NCBI GenBank assembly: GCA_035934385.1
Contig: DASYXY010000055.1
Coordinates: 1 to 64,000 of the forward strand
Direction: 5' to 3'
DNA from: CF-118 sp035934385
Lineage (GTDB): Bacteria > Chloroflexota > Dormibacteria > Dormibacterales > Dormibacteraceae
Length of the DNA stretch: 64,000 bases
In this document: piece after piece, positions 39,632 to 49,094 of the stretch
Position numbering within the stretch: position 1 is the stretch's first letter
Layout of the letters: the number at the start of each line of letters is the position of its first letter
The notes under the pieces: model-generated
The model's database searches: none
The model's input: the letters and a program-made list of their open reading frames with translations, nothing else
Told to the model about the DNA's origin: nothing
Program-made: the position numbers and the translations under genes

Positions 39632-40405
39632 ATGCAGGTACAAGCACGTCCACTCGGTGGCAAGACCGAGACACTCGACCATGCGATCGAAGCGATTCGG
39701 GTCCGCTTCGGAAGCCAGGCGCTCACGCGGGTGGCGGAACTACCGCCCCCGCTGCCCTGGCCGAGCGGGACGCCGCTCGATCGCCTGACCGGGATCGGCG
39801 GCCTGCCGCGCGGGCGGCTGACGTTGCTGACCGGAACGGGAACGTGCGGCAAGCTCACGCTCGCGCTGGCGCTGCTGGCGCAGGCCACTCATGAGTTCGC
39901 TCACACCGTGGTGATCGACCCTGCGCGCCAGTTCGACCCTTGGGCGATGCTGCCGTTCGATCCCGACCTCGGTCCTTTGACTGTCATCACTCCTCCCTCG
40001 GCGGAGGCGGCCGGCGAGGCTGCCTCCGCGCTCGCTCGGGCGGGGGCGGGCTTCATCCTTTTAATGGGGGAGATCCCAGAGCCCTGGCTGGCGCCGATGG
40101 AGGCCGGGGCGGCTCGATCGGGCGCCCTGGTGGTCGGCGTGGTCGACGCCGCCGGCCGAGCGCTGGCTCACGCCTCGAGCCTGAGCCTTGGCTTCACCCT
40201 GGCCGGATGGGTCTACGAGCGAGGCCAGCTCGTCGGTCTGAACATCTGCGCGCGCTGCACCAAGAACAAGCTGGCGCCGCCGGTGGGTGAGTCAGAGCTG
40301 GAGGTTCGCTACACGATCGGCACAGCGCTGATCATCGGCCGCCCGGTCTCCGATCTCTGCGGGCAAGTACAGGCAGAGGCGGAATGCGTATCTGCTGCTG
40401 TCTAG
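39632..40405 (+). CDS. imuA: ImuA-like RecA-fold mutasome protein
   Basis: RecA-related accessory protein of the ImuA-ImuB-DnaE2 translesion mutasome, 257 residues. LTGIGGLPRGRLTLLTGTGTCGKLTLAL contains a RecA-type Walker A (GTGTCGKLT, described in pieces), VVIDPARQFDP is Walker B-like, and the RecA core continues to the CTKNKLAPP region. The ATG at 39632 has a GGGAGAG ribosome site; the ATG at 39575 would lie upstream of the expected transcript start. It overlaps imuB by 22 nt. Confidence 0.88.
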   Translation: MQVQARPLGGKTETLDHAIEAIRVRFGSQALTRVAELPPPLPWPSGTPLDRLTGIGGLPRGRLTLLTGTGTCGKLTLALALLAQATHEFAHTVVIDPARQFDPWAMLPFDPDLGPLTVITPPSAEAAGEAASALARAGAGFILLMGEIPEPWLAPMEAGAARSGALVVGVVDAAGRALAHASSLSLGFTLAGWVYERGQLVGLNICARCTKNKLAPPVGESELEVRYTIGTALIIGRPVSDLCGQVQAEAECVSAAV

Positions 40406-41523
40406 CCGGCCACCTCGAGCTGGCGCGCCGGCCAGACCTCTATGGCAGGCCGGTGATCGTCGGTCAGTGGCAGGACCAGGTCATCGCTACATCAGAAGAG
40501 ACGATGACGTACGGGGTTGTACCCGGAATGGCTTTGCGCCAGGCGGAGCACCTTTGCCCTCAGGCAACTTTTCTGGCCCCTGACCCGGCCGCCGCGATCC
40601 GTCTTCGCGAGCTGATCGCCGCCGCCCTCTACGACCTCGCGCCGTGCGTCGAGGTTCGCGTCGAAGGCATCGCCTGGCTCGACCTCGAAGGTGTGCCGTC
40701 TCCGTCCGAATCGATCCGCGAGGCGAGGCGGCGCCTGCGCGCGGCCGTCCGGCGCGAGCCGCGACTCGGCCTTGCACCAGGACCGTTCTCGGCTCGACTT
40801 GCCGCTGCACGCGCCAGACCGGGCCGGCTGCTGAAGATCGACGACGCGCGCGCGTTCCTCGCTCCGCTCCCGACACACGAGCTCCATCTCTCCGCCGAGC
40901 AGATGGAGCGCCTCGACCTTCTCGGCCTGCGCACGCTCGGCGCCGTCGCGGCGCTGGGATCGCGCGAGCTCGAGAGCCAGCTGGGCCGCGAAGGACGGCA
41001 CGCGGTGCTGCTCGCCCGCGGGCTCGAGCCCGATCAGCTCACGCCGTGGCAGCCGCCGATGTTCACCAGCGCCCACCGGCAGTTCGAGCCACCGGTCCAG
41101 GATCGCGAAGCCCTGCTCTTCGTCGCACGCGCATTGTGTGGAGACCTCGCCGAGGAGCTTGGCTTGCGAGGCGCCGGCGCCAAGCAGATGCGCGTGCGTC
41201 TCGTCTGCGAGGGCGATGACGTCGAGGCGCGCGAATCCATCGTCCGGCATCCGCTCAGCAGCGCCGCGGAGCTGTTCGGCCTGGCCGGCTCGTGGATCAA
41301 GTCGTGGCAGCCGCAAGGGCCGATCACCGAGATGTGGATCGAGCTGCCTGTGCTCGAAGCCTCGGGCAGGCGTCAGCTGAGGTTGTGGACGGGCGGGGAC
41401 GGCACCAGCGACGAGGTCAGCGCCGCGCTCGAGCGACTGCAGGAACGCCACGGTGACGGCATCGCTCACCAGCCTCGCCCCCACCTCCCCTCCTCCCCCA
41501 TTCCCTCACAGCGATTCGCATGA
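40384..41523 (+). CDS. imuB: ImuB-like Y-family polymerase homologue
   Basis: Catalytically dead Y-family polymerase that links DnaE2 to the sliding clamp, 379 residues. The palm aligns with Y-family enzymes, but the first acidic residue (DxD) is replaced by CCCLAGHLE and the later SxDE by VEGIAWLDLEG, as expected of ImuB. Thumb motifs LDLLGLRTLGAVAALGSRELESQLG are intact. The C-terminus would carry clamp- and partner-binding segments. ATG overlaps imuA; stop overlaps the next ATG (ATGA). Confidence 0.88.
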   Translation: MRICCCLAGHLELARRPDLYGRPVIVGQWQDQVIATSEETMTYGVVPGMALRQAEHLCPQATFLAPDPAAAIRLRELIAAALYDLAPCVEVRVEGIAWLDLEGVPSPSESIREARRRLRAAVRREPRLGLAPGPFSARLAAARARPGRLLKIDDARAFLAPLPTHELHLSAEQMERLDLLGLRTLGAVAALGSRELESQLGREGRHAVLLARGLEPDQLTPWQPPMFTSAHRQFEPPVQDREALLFVARALCGDLAEELGLRGAGAKQMRVRLVCEGDDVEARESIVRHPLSSAAELFGLAGSWIKSWQPQGPITEMWIELPVLEASGRRQLRLWTGGDGTSDEVSAALERLQERHGDGIAHQPRPHLPSSPIPSQRFA

Positions 41524-41768
41524 CCCGCCTCATGAACCCGCCCACCCCTGTCGCCGTCACCTTGAACGCCGACGGAACCCCGGCTTACATCACCGGCCCG
41601 TGGTCTGGCGCTGTCGATCCGATTGCTCGCTGGAAGGTCGAGACCGAGTGGTGGACGCAGGCGGTCGTGCGCGAGTACTGGAAGGTCGTGCTCAACAACG
41701 ACCTGCTGTGCGAGCTGTTTCGCGATGCATCTCGCGACGAATGGTTCATCGAGCGGGTCTACGACTGA
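41520..41768 (+). CDS. small conserved mutasome-operon protein (82 residues)
   Basis: 82 residues of unknown function, with a W/Y-rich end: RWKVETEWWTQAVVREYWKV and ELFRDASRDEWFIERVYD. Similar Trp-rich small proteins follow imuB in several SOS mutasome operons (DUF6504-like, from memory). Its ATG overlaps the imuB stop and it ends 12 nt before dnaE2, so it is produced with the mutasome. No catalytic motif. Confidence 0.7.
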   Translation: MTRLMNPPTPVAVTLNADGTPAYITGPWSGAVDPIARWKVETEWWTQAVVREYWKVVLNNDLLCELFRDASRDEWFIERVYD

Positions 41769-41780
41769 CTTCCTGCCGCT

Positions 41781-44700
41781 ATGAATCCATACGTCGAGCT
41801 CCACTGCCACTCCAACTTCTCCTTCCTCGACGGCGGCTCGCACCCCTTCGAGCTGGCGCTGCGTGCCGCCGAGCTGGAGATGCCGGCCCTCGCCATCACC
41901 GACACCGGCGGCGTGTACGGCGCAGTCCGCTTCCTGCAGGCTTGCCGCAAGGTCGGCGTCAAACCGCTGATCGGCGCGACCCTCGAAGTCGACGGCGAGG
42001 AGCTGGTGATGATCGCTCGCAACCTCGCCGGCTATTCGAGGCTGTGCCGGCTGCTCAGCGTGGCCCACCAGGACCAGCCCAAAGGCGAGGCACGCGCCTC
42101 GCTCGAAACTGTCTCCCAGCATCGCGGCGACCTCTTCTATCTCTCGGCCTCCGACGACGAGAGCCGCCTGCGCTCGCTCCAGGAGGCGCTGGGCGGCGAC
42201 GTCGTGTTCAGCGAGCTTCACCACCACATGTCGCCAGAGGACGCATGGGTCCTCGAGGGCCGCGCCGCGATGGCGCGCCGCTGCCATGCCCAGGTCGTCG
42301 CCACCAACCAGGTCCACTACCACGTGCACGAGCGGCGTCGCATGCATGACGCGCTGGTAGCCATCCGCCATCGCATGACCCTCGACGAGGCTCGACCGCA
42401 CCTCTTTCCCAACGCCGAGCACTGCCTCAAAGCCGGCCACCAGCTGCTCCCACTCTTCAAAGACCACGCAGAGGCTCTCGCCACCCCGTGGGAGATCGCC
42501 CAGGAGTGCGACGTCGACCTCGACTTCCGCAAAGTTCGATTCCCGGGGTACCCCGTGCCGCATGGCGAAACGCCGTTCTCCTACCTCTACAAGCTCTGTT
42601 TCGAAGGCGTGCGCGCTCGCTACCGACCCATCACCCCGGAGGTCGCCAGGCGCCTGCAGCGCGAGCTCGAAGTCATCGAGAAGACCGGCCTGGCCGAGTT
42701 CTTCCTCATCAACTGGGACCTCATGCGCTTCGCGCGCGACCACGGCGTGCCGGGCCAGGGCCGCGGCTCAGCCGCCGATTCGATCGTCGCCTACGTCCTG
42801 GGCATCACCCGCGTCGATCCCATCGAGCACAATCTGCTCTTCGAGCGCTTCCTCCACGAGGAGATGACCAGCACCCCCGACATCGACATCGACTTCTCGA
42901 CCGAGCACCGCGAGCAGGTGATCCAGTACGTCTACGACAAGTACGGCTGGGAGCGCACCGGGATGGTGTGCAACGTCGTCACCTTCCAACCGCGCATGGC
43001 GATCCGGCAGATCGGCAAGGCTCTTGGCTTCTCCGCCGAGCTGCTCGACCGCCTGGCGAAAGGCGTCGACCGATGGTTCACCGAGGACGTGGAGGATTCG
43101 ATGCTCGGTTCGGTCCCGCCGCCCGACCTGAGACCGCAGAGCTGGCAGCACTTCCTGGAGCTGTCCCGTGAGGTCCTCAATTTTCCGCGCCACCTGTCCA
43201 TCCATAACGGGGGGATGCTCGTGACCGGCGAGCCACTGGTCGACATCGCGCCGGTCGAGCCCGCGACGATGGAAGGAAGACGCGTGGTCCAGTTCAACAA
43301 GGACGATGTCGAGGACCTCGGCCTGATCAAGATGGACATGCTCGGGCTGCGCACTCTCTCGGTCGTGGCGGAATGTCTCGAGCTCATCAAGGACACCACC
43401 GGCACCAAGCCCGACCTCGACGCGCTCACCCTCGACGATGCAAGGGTCTTCGAAACGTGCGGCGAGGCCGACACTATCGGCGTCTTCCAGATCGAGTCGC
43501 GAGCGCAGATGCAGACGCTGCCCCGGACGAGGCCGAAGACGTTCAACGACCTGGTGGTCGAGGTCGCGATCATTCGCCCCGGACCGATCCAGGGCAACGC
43601 TGTTCATCCTTACATCAGGCGCAAGCAGGGTCGTGAGCCGGTGACGTACGCGCACCCACTGCTGGAACCGATCCTCAAGGACACGCTCGGCGTGATCCTC
43701 TACCAGGAGCAGATCATCGAGATAGCGATGTTCGTCGCCGGCATGAGGCCGAGCGTCGCCGACGGATTCAGACGCGCCATGACCCGTCACCTCAACCGGG
43801 TCGAGATGTCCTCACTGGAGGACGACTTCATCGGCGGATGCCTGGCCAACGGCGTGCCGCGCGAGGTCGCGGACCAGCTCTTCACTGCTGTGCAGGGTTT
43901 CGCCGTTTACGGCTTCTGCCGTTCGCACGCCGCGGCGTTCGCTCGCACCTCATACGAAACCGCCTGGCTCAAGGTCTATCACCCGGTCGAGTTCGGATGC
44001 GGCTTGTTGAACAACCAGCCGATGGGCTTCTATCACCCGAGCGTGCTCGTCGAGGACCTGAAGCGCCATGGCGTCAAAGTCCTGCCGGTCGACATCAATC
44101 GCTCGGACGTGCGCTGCCTCCCCGAGCCGCTGGACGACGGCCACGCCATGCGCATCGGCTTCAACTACGTCCGCGACCTCGGAGAGGACGGCCGGCTCGC
44201 CATCGTCGACGAGCGCGCGAAGAGCGGACCCTACAGATCTTTTGACACCTTCCTCGATCGCCTCAGGGGCAGGCCCATCGGCCCGCGCGCCGTGCGCAAC
44301 CTGGTCATGGTCGGCGCGTTCGACCAGCTCGGCGAGCCGAGGCGGAGCCTCCTCTGGGGCTGGCAGGAGCGCTGGCACGGCCATGGGCTGAGACGCGGCA
44401 TCGAGTCGCAGCACCACCTCCACCTCGACGCAGAGGCGCCGCAAGCCATTCCTGACGTGGACGAGTTCGACGCCAACCAGCTCGAGTACCGCATCTCAGA
44501 CCTCTCGACCGGGCATCACCTCATCCATTTCTGCCGGGAACGGCTCGACCAGCTCGGCGCGCTGCAAAGCAAAGTGCTGCCCAAGATCCCGAGCGGGCGG
44601 CATGTACGAGTCGCGGGCCTTGTCATCACACGCCAGGCGCCATCGACGGCCAAGAAGATCCGCTTCTTCACGCTCGAGGACGAGTTCGGTCAGGTCAACG

Positions 44701-44876
44701 TCACCATCAAGCCCGACGTCTACGACCGCTACCGGCAGATCGCCAATCACAAGCCGATCCTCGTCATCGACGGCGTGATGCAGCGCCAGGACGGCGTCTG
44801 GTCGGTGCTCGCGAGCCACATCGAAGCGCTCGAAGGCATACCCAGGCCGAAAACCCGCTCCCACGACTACCGCTGA
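41781..44876 (+). CDS. dnaE2: error-prone DNA polymerase III alpha, DnaE2/ImuC
   Basis: Translesion replicative-type polymerase of the SOS mutasome, 1031 residues. PHP domain at the N-terminus (VELHCHSNFSFLDGGSHP), then the catalytic palm with GQGRGSAADSIVAYVLGIT and the paired Asp in PDIDIDFSTEHREQV (about 366-380), NGGMLVT and IRPGPIQGNAVHPYIRRKQG, the helix-hairpin-helix region and a C-terminal OB fold (RVAGLVITRQAP, FFTLEDEFGQVNVTI). It lacks the tau-binding tail of replicative DnaE. Fourth gene of the LexA-controlled operon. Confidence 0.96.
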   Translation: MNPYVELHCHSNFSFLDGGSHPFELALRAAELEMPALAITDTGGVYGAVRFLQACRKVGVKPLIGATLEVDGEELVMIARNLAGYSRLCRLLSVAHQDQPKGEARASLETVSQHRGDLFYLSASDDESRLRSLQEALGGDVVFSELHHHMSPEDAWVLEGRAAMARRCHAQVVATNQVHYHVHERRRMHDALVAIRHRMTLDEARPHLFPNAEHCLKAGHQLLPLFKDHAEALATPWEIAQECDVDLDFRKVRFPGYPVPHGETPFSYLYKLCFEGVRARYRPITPEVARRLQRELEVIEKTGLAEFFLINWDLMRFARDHGVPGQGRGSAADSIVAYVLGITRVDPIEHNLLFERFLHEEMTSTPDIDIDFSTEHREQVIQYVYDKYGWERTGMVCNVVTFQPRMAIRQIGKALGFSAELLDRLAKGVDRWFTEDVEDSMLGSVPPPDLRPQSWQHFLELSREVLNFPRHLSIHNGGMLVTGEPLVDIAPVEPATMEGRRVVQFNKDDVEDLGLIKMDMLGLRTLSVVAECLELIKDTTGTKPDLDALTLDDARVFETCGEADTIGVFQIESRAQMQTLPRTRPKTFNDLVVEVAIIRPGPIQGNAVHPYIRRKQGREPVTYAHPLLEPILKDTLGVILYQEQIIEIAMFVAGMRPSVADGFRRAMTRHLNRVEMSSLEDDFIGGCLANGVPREVADQLFTAVQGFAVYGFCRSHAAAFARTSYETAWLKVYHPVEFGCGLLNNQPMGFYHPSVLVEDLKRHGVKVLPVDINRSDVRCLPEPLDDGHAMRIGFNYVRDLGEDGRLAIVDERAKSGPYRSFDTFLDRLRGRPIGPRAVRNLVMVGAFDQLGEPRRSLLWGWQERWHGHGLRRGIESQHHLHLDAEAPQAIPDVDEFDANQLEYRISDLSTGHHLIHFCRERLDQLGALQSKVLPKIPSGRHVRVAGLVITRQAPSTAKKIRFFTLEDEFGQVNVTIKPDVYDRYRQIANHKPILVIDGVMQRQDGVWSVLASHIEALEGIPRPKTRSHDYR

Positions 44877-44925
44877 GGCGCCCCGACTTATCACGACTTA
44901 CTTTCCGTAGCCACCAGCGGGCCTT

Positions 44926-45492
44926 TTGAGCGAAGCTATCCATCAAATGGCCATTGGCAGAGAGATCGAAGACATAGCGCGTGAGCTGATCCGGCACCAA
45001 CATGACCACCCGCCCGTCCGCGACCTGAACCGCGAAGTCGACCGCAAGCAGACGCTTGCCGACCGAATCGGCGCCGACTTCTCGAGGCTCATCGGCAGCT
45101 GGATATTTGTCCTCGCGCAGCTGGGGCTGATGGTCGTCTGGGTCATCCTCAACGCCATCGCCTCGTTCGCGCACTGGGACCCGGCGCCGTTCCAGCTGCT
45201 CAACTTCATCCTCAGCCTCGAGGCCACGTTGTGGGCGAGCCTCGTCCTGATGACGCTCAACCGTCAGTCCGACCGCGAGCGCATCCGCGCGCAGCACGAC
45301 TACGAGATGGATGTCAAATCAGAAGAGGAGATCAAGGCGCTGATGAATCACCTGATGCACCAGGACGAGATCCTTCTGCAGATAGTCAACCGCCTGGACC
45401 GCGCGGACAGCGAGATGAAGCGGCTTTTGCGCCGCCTCGAGGCAAGCGACAACACCCTGACGCCGCGCCCTGAGGGATCGCCCCGGACCTAG
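44926..45492 (+). CDS. DUF1003 family membrane protein
   Basis: 188 residues from a TTG (an ATG at 44947 is also plausible). Two TM segments (SWIFVLAQLGLMVVWVILNA; FQLLNFILSLEATLWASLVLM) and a cytosolic helical tail (RERIRAQHDYEMDVKSEEEIKALM) are diagnostic of DUF1003. These are small inner-membrane proteins of unknown function, sometimes linked to metal stress. Confidence 0.85.
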   Translation: MSEAIHQMAIGREIEDIARELIRHQHDHPPVRDLNREVDRKQTLADRIGADFSRLIGSWIFVLAQLGLMVVWVILNAIASFAHWDPAPFQLLNFILSLEATLWASLVLMTLNRQSDRERIRAQHDYEMDVKSEEEIKALMNHLMHQDEILLQIVNRLDRADSEMKRLLRRLEASDNTLTPRPEGSPRT

Positions 45493-45493
45493 G

Positions 45494-47440
45494 TCAGGGC
45501 GACCCTGGCACCCGATACAGGCGGTACTCGCCGTTGTCGTAGACGAGATGTCCGACCTGCGCCCAGTACGCGGCCGCCGCGCCGTGCTGAGCTGAGAGCT
45601 CCTGGGGACCGATGAGCACATAGTCGACGTGGTACTCCTTCAGGAGCTCTGGCGTCGAATGATCGCCCTGCAGCATCAGCTGGGCGTCGTTCGTCTTCTG
45701 GGCGTAGTCGGCAAGCCCATAGGTGAAGAGCCAGCCCGGGTATCCGATCACAATCCGCCGGCCTGAGAGGGTCGGGATGGGGCTGTTGTGCTCGTCCGCC
45801 ACGAGAAAGATCGCGTCAGTTGGCGTGTTGGAGCGCACCCAATCGGCCAGCTGCAGGCCGCGTGTGTCGATGAACTGATACGAGCTGACGGTCGTGTCCA
45901 GCGCCCGCGCGAGGTCGAGGCCACCGCTGAGCACCATCAGCCCGAGCAGCAACGCGGCCGCGATAGGCCCGAGCGGAAGCCGCTGAAACAGCGCGGCCAG
46001 CACTGCGCCCGCGACGATGCTTCCAAGCAGCGCGAAGAAGATGAAGAACTTCGTGTTGTCCCAGTCCCACGGCTGAAGCACGATCACTGACGGGACTGCG
46101 AACCACAACCACATCGGCGCAAACCATGTGGCGAACCGAGTGGGGATCCAGCGATTCAGGAAGTGGCCGGCGATTATGAGCGGAATGAGGAGCGAAGTGT
46201 TCTTGATCCAGAACCACACGAAGTCAGGCACAGCCCATTGCAATCCGTCGTGCTTGATGTCGGTGTAGGCCAGCCAGCCCGGTTCGATGCAGTAGCCGAA
46301 GACGCTTCCGCCGGCGCCGCAGAAGCTGTTGTTCGCGGGGGGCCACATCCATGCCAGGACCGGCACGGCCAGAACCACAGCCGGAACGAAAAACGCGATC
46401 CACTCGCGCCGTCGCGTCAGCAGGAACCAGAACAGCGACAGCGCCACCACCGTTCCCCAGGCGTGGACGTGAAACGCCGGCATCAACCCCGCCACGACAC
46501 CGGCAAACAGGTAGGCCGGCCAGGCGAGCTCCTCGCGGGTGGCTCTCCACACCAGCAGCAGGACGATCAGCGCAAGGCTGAACCCGAAAAGCGTGGTGCG
46601 CTGCGGCACCAGGTACGCGAGCACGGGGTTGAGCCATTGAAAGTTCAGCTCCCGGTCGAGCGTGTACTCGCGCGGCAGATGCGAAAGCACGCGTAGCCCG
46701 CGCGCGGCCACGTCGCCGAGCAGGTAGACGAAACCGAGCCCGCCGCTCATCAGGAAAACGACCGTCGCGATAGCGCCGGCCAACCAGCCACCTGCGAACC
46801 GGCTCGCGGCCAGGTACATGACGGCGGGGAAGGCGAGGCCGAGTAGTCCCGACGTCAGCACCAGCGACGATGTCAGTGAGACGCCTAGCGGCACAAGGTT
46901 GGCCGCCAGGAAATCCATCATGAACGGGTAGCCGAGATGGTTCCCTGGGTCGATCGGGAACTCGGGCGGGAAGTTGTGGCCGTACGCGAACGAGCCGGTG
47001 AACGAGAGATGCGCGGCCCAGTCGCCCCAGATGTTGATGTAGCCGGCGTACAGCCCGTCCGGCAGGTACTGATAAGCGTTGGCGAAAAAGGGCACCGTCC
47101 ACGCGGCGCACAGAAAGAAGATCGCGACCACGGGCCATGGGTGACCTGATGACGTCAGCGGCTTTGCCCAACGCGCACGCGCATCGGCAACGTCGGCTGT
47201 GAGCCGGCCCCGGTTCAGGTACGTGATCGCCGCCGCCAACGCGGTCGTCCCGAACGCCGCGGTCAGCACCGTGAACAGGTTCACGTCGCGGACGGCCATC
47301 GACAGGATGAAGCTGACGGTCGCGATCGCCATCGCACCGAGCACGGTCCCGAAGACGATCCGCTCCTCGAGGTTGAGCCGGACCTGGCTCAGGTATGTGA
47401 CCCCGAAGCCGGCGATTACGCAGGCCGCGAGCAGCAGCAA
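45494..47440 (-). CDS. large integral membrane protein, GT-C-like
   Basis: 648 residues with about 13 TM segments. The first extracellular loop carries a conserved-looking acidic motif (GDWAAHLSFTGSFAYG) and a His-rich segment (NHLGYPFMMD), and the C-terminus ends in a soluble domain with ADWVRSNTPTDAIFLVADEHN. This pattern is that of lipid-linked-sugar-dependent GT-C glycosyltransferases or DUF6541-like proteins. Donor and acceptor unknown. It starts 8 nt after the PMT-family gene, so the two are probably co-expressed. Confidence 0.65.
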   Translation of the reverse strand: MLLLAACVIAGFGVTYLSQVRLNLEERIVFGTVLGAMAIATVSFILSMAVRDVNLFTVLTAAFGTTALAAAITYLNRGRLTADVADARARWAKPLTSSGHPWPVVAIFFLCAAWTVPFFANAYQYLPDGLYAGYINIWGDWAAHLSFTGSFAYGHNFPPEFPIDPGNHLGYPFMMDFLAANLVPLGVSLTSSLVLTSGLLGLAFPAVMYLAASRFAGGWLAGAIATVVFLMSGGLGFVYLLGDVAARGLRVLSHLPREYTLDRELNFQWLNPVLAYLVPQRTTLFGFSLALIVLLLVWRATREELAWPAYLFAGVVAGLMPAFHVHAWGTVVALSLFWFLLTRRREWIAFFVPAVVLAVPVLAWMWPPANNSFCGAGGSVFGYCIEPGWLAYTDIKHDGLQWAVPDFVWFWIKNTSLLIPLIIAGHFLNRWIPTRFATWFAPMWLWFAVPSVIVLQPWDWDNTKFFIFFALLGSIVAGAVLAALFQRLPLGPIAAALLLGLMVLSGGLDLARALDTTVSSYQFIDTRGLQLADWVRSNTPTDAIFLVADEHNSPIPTLSGRRIVIGYPGWLFTYGLADYAQKTNDAQLMLQGDHSTPELLKEYHVDYVLIGPQELSAQHGAAAAYWAQVGHLVYDNGEYRLYRVPGSP

Positions 47441-47447
47441 GACAGGG

Positions 47448-49094
47448 TCAATTCCAGCAGAACAGCTGGGGCTCGCTGATAGGAAGCTGTGGGTTGCAGT
47501 TCGTCAGCCACAGCTTCGGGCCCCACGGTGGCGACAGCGGACCCCTGAACCACGCCCCGTCGGACAGGGGCAACGCGGTCCACACGGGGTAGAAGTACAT
47601 GAAGAACATCACCGCCACGACCAGGTGCGCGACTGCGAACCTGCGGCCCCACGGGGGAGCGTGGTCCGCGATCCACGTGAGCACGAAGGCAAGGGCCAGG
47701 ACCATGAAGATGAGCCCGCCGATCATTTCGTAGCTGAACAGCACTCGTGTGATCGGCGCCCAGGGAAGGTACTGGGTGATGAACCCGACCAGGATCACGG
47801 CGGCAGGAAAGTTGCGATGCCGGACCACGAAGTACGGCAACGACAGCACGCACGGGATGCTCGTCCACCAGATCCACGGGTTGCCGAGGTTGTACATGAG
47901 CGCGTACAGCGGCTGGCTCGAAAACTGGTCGATGCCGAGGTTGGTGTACTCGGCGTAGTACAGGACGGGTCGCGCGAGCAGCGGCCACGACCACCACGGT
48001 GATCCGTACGGATGCGTGGCCTTCAGGGTCGCGTGGTAGCGGTAAACCTCCTCGTTGTAGGTGACCAGGTCGGCCAGCGACCTGAGCTGTCCGCGAGCAA
48101 AGAATGGGTACCACGAGGCGATGTAGACGCCGACCGGGATGACGGCGAACGCCACGACCAGCACCGGCAGATAGCTCGCCATGGGAACGTCTCCTGGAAG
48201 TTTCAGCTCATTGGACCGCCACGATCGCCACGCGATCACCGCCACCAGGAAAAAGCCGATCGATGCGAGTGCGGCCAGCACGATCCATTTGGCGGCGATG
48301 CCCGCGCCCAGGGCCAGGCCCAGCAGCACCAGGGAGCGAAGCGATCCCTTCGGGGTCGTGCTCTGGACGTGGACGAGGAACAGGTAGTACGAGAGGAGGA
48401 TGAAAAAGACCGGGAAGATGTCGATCATCCCGATGCGCGACTGGACGAAGAACATGCCGTCGAAGCCGACGAACGTCGAGGCCGCGACCGCGAAGAGTCG
48501 CCTGGGCCAAAGCCGCAGTGCGAGCAGGTACATCAGCGGGATGCAGAGCGTGCCGATGATGGCGGACGAGAGGCGCCATCCGACCGTGTTGAAGCCGAGG
48601 TCGATGTAGTCGCCCTGGGCGTTCTGGAAGGTGGCCCGAAACCAGCCGTACGCCCACTCCCCCGCCGCGATCATCTCCTTGCCCAGCGGCGGTTCGGGAT
48701 CGAAGTAGTTGTACGTACAGTCGACAGACGTCGGTTTGCACTTCTCCATTCCCTTGACGTCGTTGTGCGCGTCGACCGGGAAATACACCTCGTCGAAGAC
48801 CTGTCCGTTGGGCGGAGAGAGCACGCCATTCGGGTCCTTGTATCCGCGCGTGAAGGGATACGCGAGGCCGCACAGAGTCCCTGGATCTCCGTACACGTCG
48901 ACCGGCGTGTTGGGCACGCAGAAGCTGATCGGCTGGCCGCTGAACGGGTGCGCGATGAAGTTCGGCGTGATCGGGCTGAAGAACCTGATGAAAAACGCGA
49001 TCGCCGTCAGCGTGACCAGCGCGACCACGTCCCAGCGCTGCAGCCTGAGCGCCGCCAGCAGGTTTGATATGCGGCGTTCGCCGACCTCGGTCAG
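47448..49094 (-). CDS. PMT/GT39-family protein glycosyltransferase
   Basis: Dolichyl/polyprenyl-phosphate-sugar-dependent O-mannosyltransferase-like membrane protein, about 548 residues. After TM1 the first outer loop has FDEVYFPVDAH, the D/E catalytic motif, and DPEPPLGKEMIAAGEW, the acceptor loop. The C-terminus is YLPWAPITRVLFSYEMIGG and further TM segments. I place the start at a CTG (49094) overlapping the previous stop as CTGA. A GTG at 49169 would overlap the upstream gene by 79 nt and add Arg/Ala-rich residues that look unlike protein. Confidence 0.85.
   Translation of the reverse strand: MTEVGERRISNLLAALRLQRWDVVALVTLTAIAFFIRFFSPITPNFIAHPFSGQPISFCVPNTPVDVYGDPGTLCGLAYPFTRGYKDPNGVLSPPNGQVFDEVYFPVDAHNDVKGMEKCKPTSVDCTYNYFDPEPPLGKEMIAAGEWAYGWFRATFQNAQGDYIDLGFNTVGWRLSSAIIGTLCIPLMYLLALRLWPRRLFAVAASTFVGFDGMFFVQSRIGMIDIFPVFFILLSYYLFLVHVQSTTPKGSLRSLVLLGLALGAGIAAKWIVLAALASIGFFLVAVIAWRSWRSNELKLPGDVPMASYLPVLVVAFAVIPVGVYIASWYPFFARGQLRSLADLVTYNEEVYRYHATLKATHPYGSPWWSWPLLARPVLYYAEYTNLGIDQFSSQPLYALMYNLGNPWIWWTSIPCVLSLPYFVVRHRNFPAAVILVGFITQYLPWAPITRVLFSYEMIGGLIFMVLALAFVLTWIADHAPPWGRRFAVAHLVVAVMFFMYFYPVWTALPLSDGAWFRGPLSPPWGPKLWLTNCNPQLPISEPQLFCWN

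Noticed and set aside
39211..39888. 225-residue minus-strand frame over the Lys/Ala peptide and LexA region
   Set aside because: It reads the Lys/Ala gene backwards as a Phe/Ala repeat and runs through the terminator and SOS promoter. One segment (VEVNVYEDAELVESHIKAL) looks protein-like, but the frame as a whole does not.
44877..44925. short tandem CGACTTATCACGACTTAC before the DUF1003 gene
   Set aside because: Too short and imperfect to call a regulatory repeat.
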